Source: JAWVZU01 sp033722075 (GTDB lineage Bacteria; Pseudomonadota; Gammaproteobacteria; Xanthomonadales; SZUA-38). Taken from it: a stretch of 33,333 bases of DNA. Below the pieces are notes generated by a model. It ran no database searches, was not told where the DNA came from, and saw only the letters and a list, made by a program, of their open reading frames with translations. Both the position numbers and the translations under genes were made by a program. Each line of letters starts with the position of its first letter. Position 1 is the stretch's first letter. Below are positions 30,994-33,333 of this stretch, in pieces. The stretch is from assembly GCA_033722075.1 (NCBI GenBank), contig JAWVZU010000007.1:1-33333 (forward strand), given 5' to 3'.

Positions 30994-32172
30994 CTAGTCG
31001 TTAGGGTCGGGGTCGAGGAGGCGTGCGGGTTTCACGGCACCGAGGCCGTACTTTGCTTCGATCTGATCGCGGACCTTGTCGACCTCGTGCCCGCTATTGG
31101 CAAACAGGTCGCCCTGTCCGGCCGGCTGGAGCTGGCTCACCCCGAAACCCAGCAGGCGGATCGCGGTCGGCCCGAACTCCTCCCACCAGCTTTCCATCAG
31201 CGCATAGGCGACGCGGGTCAGCTCCTGGTCTCCGTCGAGGCCCACCTCACTGCTCCGGCTGCGGGTCCAGGTCTGGAAATCACGGCTGCGGATCTTGACC
31301 TGGGCCGTTCGCCCCCGCAGCGCCTTTGCGCGAAGGCGTCGCCCGACCTGCTGGGACAGCCCCAGCAGGACCTTGCGGCACTCGGCCAGCGTGGTCAGGT
31401 CTTCATCGAAGGTCAGTTCGTTGCTGATCGACTTGTCTTCGCGCCCCGCCACGACCGGCCGATCGTCCAGTCCCGCAGCCAGGCGATGGAAATGCTCGGC
31501 GCGTACGCGGCCGACGACCCGGGCAAGCCGATCGATGGGACAGCGACCCAGGTCGCCGATGGTCCGGACCCCCAGCTCGGCGATCCGCGGTGCCGCCTTG
31601 CGACCGATGCCCCACATGCGCTCCACTGGCAGTGCCCCGACGAAGGAAGCCACCGCTTCGGGTACTACCACACAAAGCCCATCCGGCTTGTCCTGGTCTG
31701 AAGCCAGTTTGGCGACGAACTTGTTGGGGGCAATGCCAACGGATGCCACCAGCCCGGTCTCGGCGAGGATGGCCGCCTTGATGCCGCGCCCGATGGTCTC
31801 GCGGTCACCAAACAGTCTTCGGCTTCCGGTGACGTCCAGGAAGGCCTCGTCCAGGGAAAGCGCCTCGACCAGCGGCGTGTACCGGTGGAAAACCTCGAAT
31901 ACGCGCCGGGATTCCGCCTGGTAGTCACTCATCCGGGGCCGCAGGAATACGGCATCGGGACAGAGTTCCCTGGCGCGGCGTGCTGGCATGGCCGAGTGGA
32001 TGCCGAACCGCCGCGCCTCGTAGCTTGCTGCGGCGACCACCCCGCGGGCACCGACACCGCCGACCACCACCGGCCGGCCTCGCAATTCAGGGCAATCTCG
32101 TTGCTCGACCGATGCGTAGAAGGCATCCATGTCCACATGGATGATGATCCGCTCGGTCGACCCTCGACTCAT
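30994..32172 (-). CDS. dinB: DNA polymerase IV (Y family)
   Basis: The protein has 392 residues from an ATG at 32172 that overlaps the lysS stop as ATGA. Catalytic acids are Asp14 in HVDMDAFYASVEQ, and Asp108-Glu109 in LSLDEAFLDVTGS. The steric and finger region YEARRFGIHSAMPARRA and the little-finger domain (about 240-350) are present. Near the C-terminus GQGDLFA fits the beta-clamp-binding QxxLF motif. Pol IV performs error-prone translesion synthesis. Being coupled behind a tRNA synthetase gene is unusual, and I see no separate promoter or LexA site in front of it. The stop TAG lies 6 nt from the inverted-repeat element. Confidence 0.96.
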   Translation of the reverse strand: MSRGSTERIIIHVDMDAFYASVEQRDCPELRGRPVVVGGVGARGVVAAASYEARRFGIHSAMPARRARELCPDAVFLRPRMSDYQAESRRVFEVFHRYTPLVEALSLDEAFLDVTGSRRLFGDRETIGRGIKAAILAETGLVASVGIAPNKFVAKLASDQDKPDGLCVVVPEAVASFVGALPVERMWGIGRKAAPRIAELGVRTIGDLGRCPIDRLARVVGRVRAEHFHRLAAGLDDRPVVAGREDKSISNELTFDEDLTTLAECRKVLLGLSQQVGRRLRAKALRGRTAQVKIRSRDFQTWTRSRSSEVGLDGDQELTRVAYALMESWWEEFGPTAIRLLGFGVSQLQPAGQGDLFANSGHEVDKVRDQIEAKYGLGAVKPARLLDPDPND

Positions 32173-33333
32173 TCAGGCCGCAGGTAGGGGAACAGCAGGA
32201 CATCCCGGATGGATGCCGAATCGGTGAGCAGCATGACCAGCCGATCGATTCCGACGCCCTCGCCCGCGGTCGGGGGCAGCCCGTATTCGAGCGCCCGGAC
32301 ATAGTCCGCATCGAAGGCCATGGCCTCCAGGTCCCCGGCTTCCTTGTCCGCCGCCTGCTGCCGGAACCGCTCCGCCTGATCCTCGGGATCGTTGAGTTCG
32401 GAAAATCCGTTGGCGATTTCCCGCCCGGCAATGATCAGTTCGAACCGGTCGGTCACGTCCGGGTCGTCGTCGTTGCGGCGGGCAAGCGGTGAGACCTCGG
32501 TCGGATAGGCGGTCACGAAGGTCGGCTGGATCAGCGTCGACTCGACGGTCTTCTCGTAGATCTCCAGCTGCAGCTTCCCGAAGCCCCAGGATTCGTCTAC
32601 CGGAATCTCCAGTTCCTTGGCGTAGGCTCGGAGCTGAGAGGCATCGCGGATCGAGTCCCGGGAAAGGTCCGGATTGGCATCCAGCACGGCCTGCTCGAGG
32701 GTCAGGCGGGGAAAGGCCGGTCCGAAGTCGATCTTTTCTCCCTGATATTCGATGACCGTGCTCCCCAGCACGGCCGTCGCCATCTCGCGCAGCATGGTCT
32801 CGGTCAGGTCGAGCAGATCATGGTAATCCGCATAAGCCCAGTAGAACTCGAGCATCGTGAACTCCGGATTGTGCCTGGTCGAGACGCCCTCGTTGCGGAA
32901 GTTCCGGTTGATCTCGTAGACGCGGTCGAATCCGCCGACGACGAGACGCTTCAGGAACAGCTCGGGCGCCACGCGCAGGTACAGGTCCAGGTCGAGTGCG
33001 TTGTGATGGGTGGTGAACGGCCGGGCCGTCGCGCCACCGGGGATGTGGTGCATCATCGGGGTCTCGACCTCGAGAAAGTCCCGGGCTTCGAGAAAATTCC
33101 GAATGAAACTCACCACCTGAGCCCGCAGCCGGAATACGCGGCGGGACGCCTCGTTCATGATCAGGTCGACGTAGCGCTGCCGGTAACGCAGCTCCTGGTC
33201 GGTCAGACCGTGGAATTTCTCAGGCAACGGACGCAGCGACTTGGTCAGCAGGTGCAGTTCGTCCACCCAGACGGACAGTTCACCCTTGTTGGTCTTGAAC
33301 AGTTTGCCGCGGGCGCCGAGGATGTCGCCGACA
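32169..33333 (-). CDS. lysS: Lysyl-tRNA synthetase, class II (5' part outside window)
   Basis: About 387 C-terminal codons are present; the N-terminal part of the anticodon-binding domain is cut off by the window edge (E. coli LysS has 505 residues). The visible sequence opens with GDILGARGKLFKTNKGELSV, as in LysS. The enzyme charges tRNA-Lys. The class II motifs are clear: motif 1 near FLEARDFLEVETPMM, motif 2 FRNEGVSTRHNPEFTMLEFY, and motif 3 GEGVGIDRLVMLLTDS. The ending ASIRDVLLFPYLRPE is typical. It is the leading gene of a pair with dinB, overlapping by 4 nt. Confidence 0.97.
   Translation of the reverse strand, partial: VGDILGARGKLFKTNKGELSVWVDELHLLTKSLRPLPEKFHGLTDQELRYRQRYVDLIMNEASRRVFRLRAQVVSFIRNFLEARDFLEVETPMMHHIPGGATARPFTTHHNALDLDLYLRVAPELFLKRLVVGGFDRVYEINRNFRNEGVSTRHNPEFTMLEFYWAYADYHDLLDLTETMLREMATAVLGSTVIEYQGEKIDFGPAFPRLTLEQAVLDANPDLSRDSIRDASQLRAYAKELEIPVDESWGFGKLQLEIYEKTVESTLIQPTFVTAYPTEVSPLARRNDDDPDVTDRFELIIAGREIANGFSELNDPEDQAERFRQQAADKEAGDLEAMAFDADYVRALEYGLPPTAGEGVGIDRLVMLLTDSASIRDVLLFPYLRPE

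Noticed and set aside
30743..30997. 84-codon frame within the intergenic element
   Set aside because: It runs through the right inverted repeat, has no RBS and no protein-like pattern.

Overview
The window is GC-rich bacterial DNA with a dense, mostly housekeeping gene content that points to a gammaproteobacterium. The evidence is an mfd-csiV pair, a methyltransferase-rnhA-dnaQ order like that of Pseudomonas, a class 2 (quinone) PyrD, a type I MurB and a lysS-dinB end. Two Na+/H+ antiporters, a sodium:solute symporter and an AlkB alkane hydroxylase fit a saline or alkaline, possibly hydrocarbon-exposed habitat; that is inference. I see no rRNA, tRNA, CRISPR array, prophage or transposase. Many genes overlap by 4 nt (ATGA/GTGA/TTGA), several starts are not ATG, and most convergent gene pairs are separated by fewer than 25 bases.

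Layout. Positions 1-8.1 kb (+): the 3' end of an NhaC-type antiporter, mfd, a CsiV-family wall protein, an ALDH7-type piperideine-6-carboxylate dehydrogenase, pyrD and murB. Positions 8.1-9.9 kb: a GntR regulator divergent from alkB, with a FadR-type operator and a good sigma70 promoter between them. Positions 10-11.8 kb (-): a CPA-type antiporter with an RCK domain. Positions 11.9-17.7 kb: a GT39 membrane glycosyltransferase (+) faces a six-gene minus-strand operon of class V aminotransferase, methyltransferase (probable CTG start), rnhA, dnaQ, DPM1-like GT2 and a stand-alone LAB_N membrane protein. The GT2, LAB_N and GT39 genes probably form one lipid-linked sugar pathway.

Positions 17.8-18.7 kb (+): a periplasmic cyclophilin and a small three-helix membrane protein. 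Positions 18.7-27.1 kb (-): a long run of overlapping genes. Bactofilin is coupled to an unknown 206-residue protein. These are followed by a glutamate-cysteine-ligase-like/CBS fusion, a small lipoprotein, a nitrilase-superfamily hydrolase, a 1092-residue TPR/FG-GAP lipoprotein and a miniature protein kinase. This is the least understood part of the window and the best candidate for an undescribed system.

Positions 27.2-33.3 kb: fadD (+), a PilZ protein (-), a sodium:solute symporter (+), then dinB and the 3' part of lysS (-). Between the symporter and dinB is a roughly 290 bp element bounded by near-perfect 29 bp inverted repeats, with no coding capacity that I can defend.
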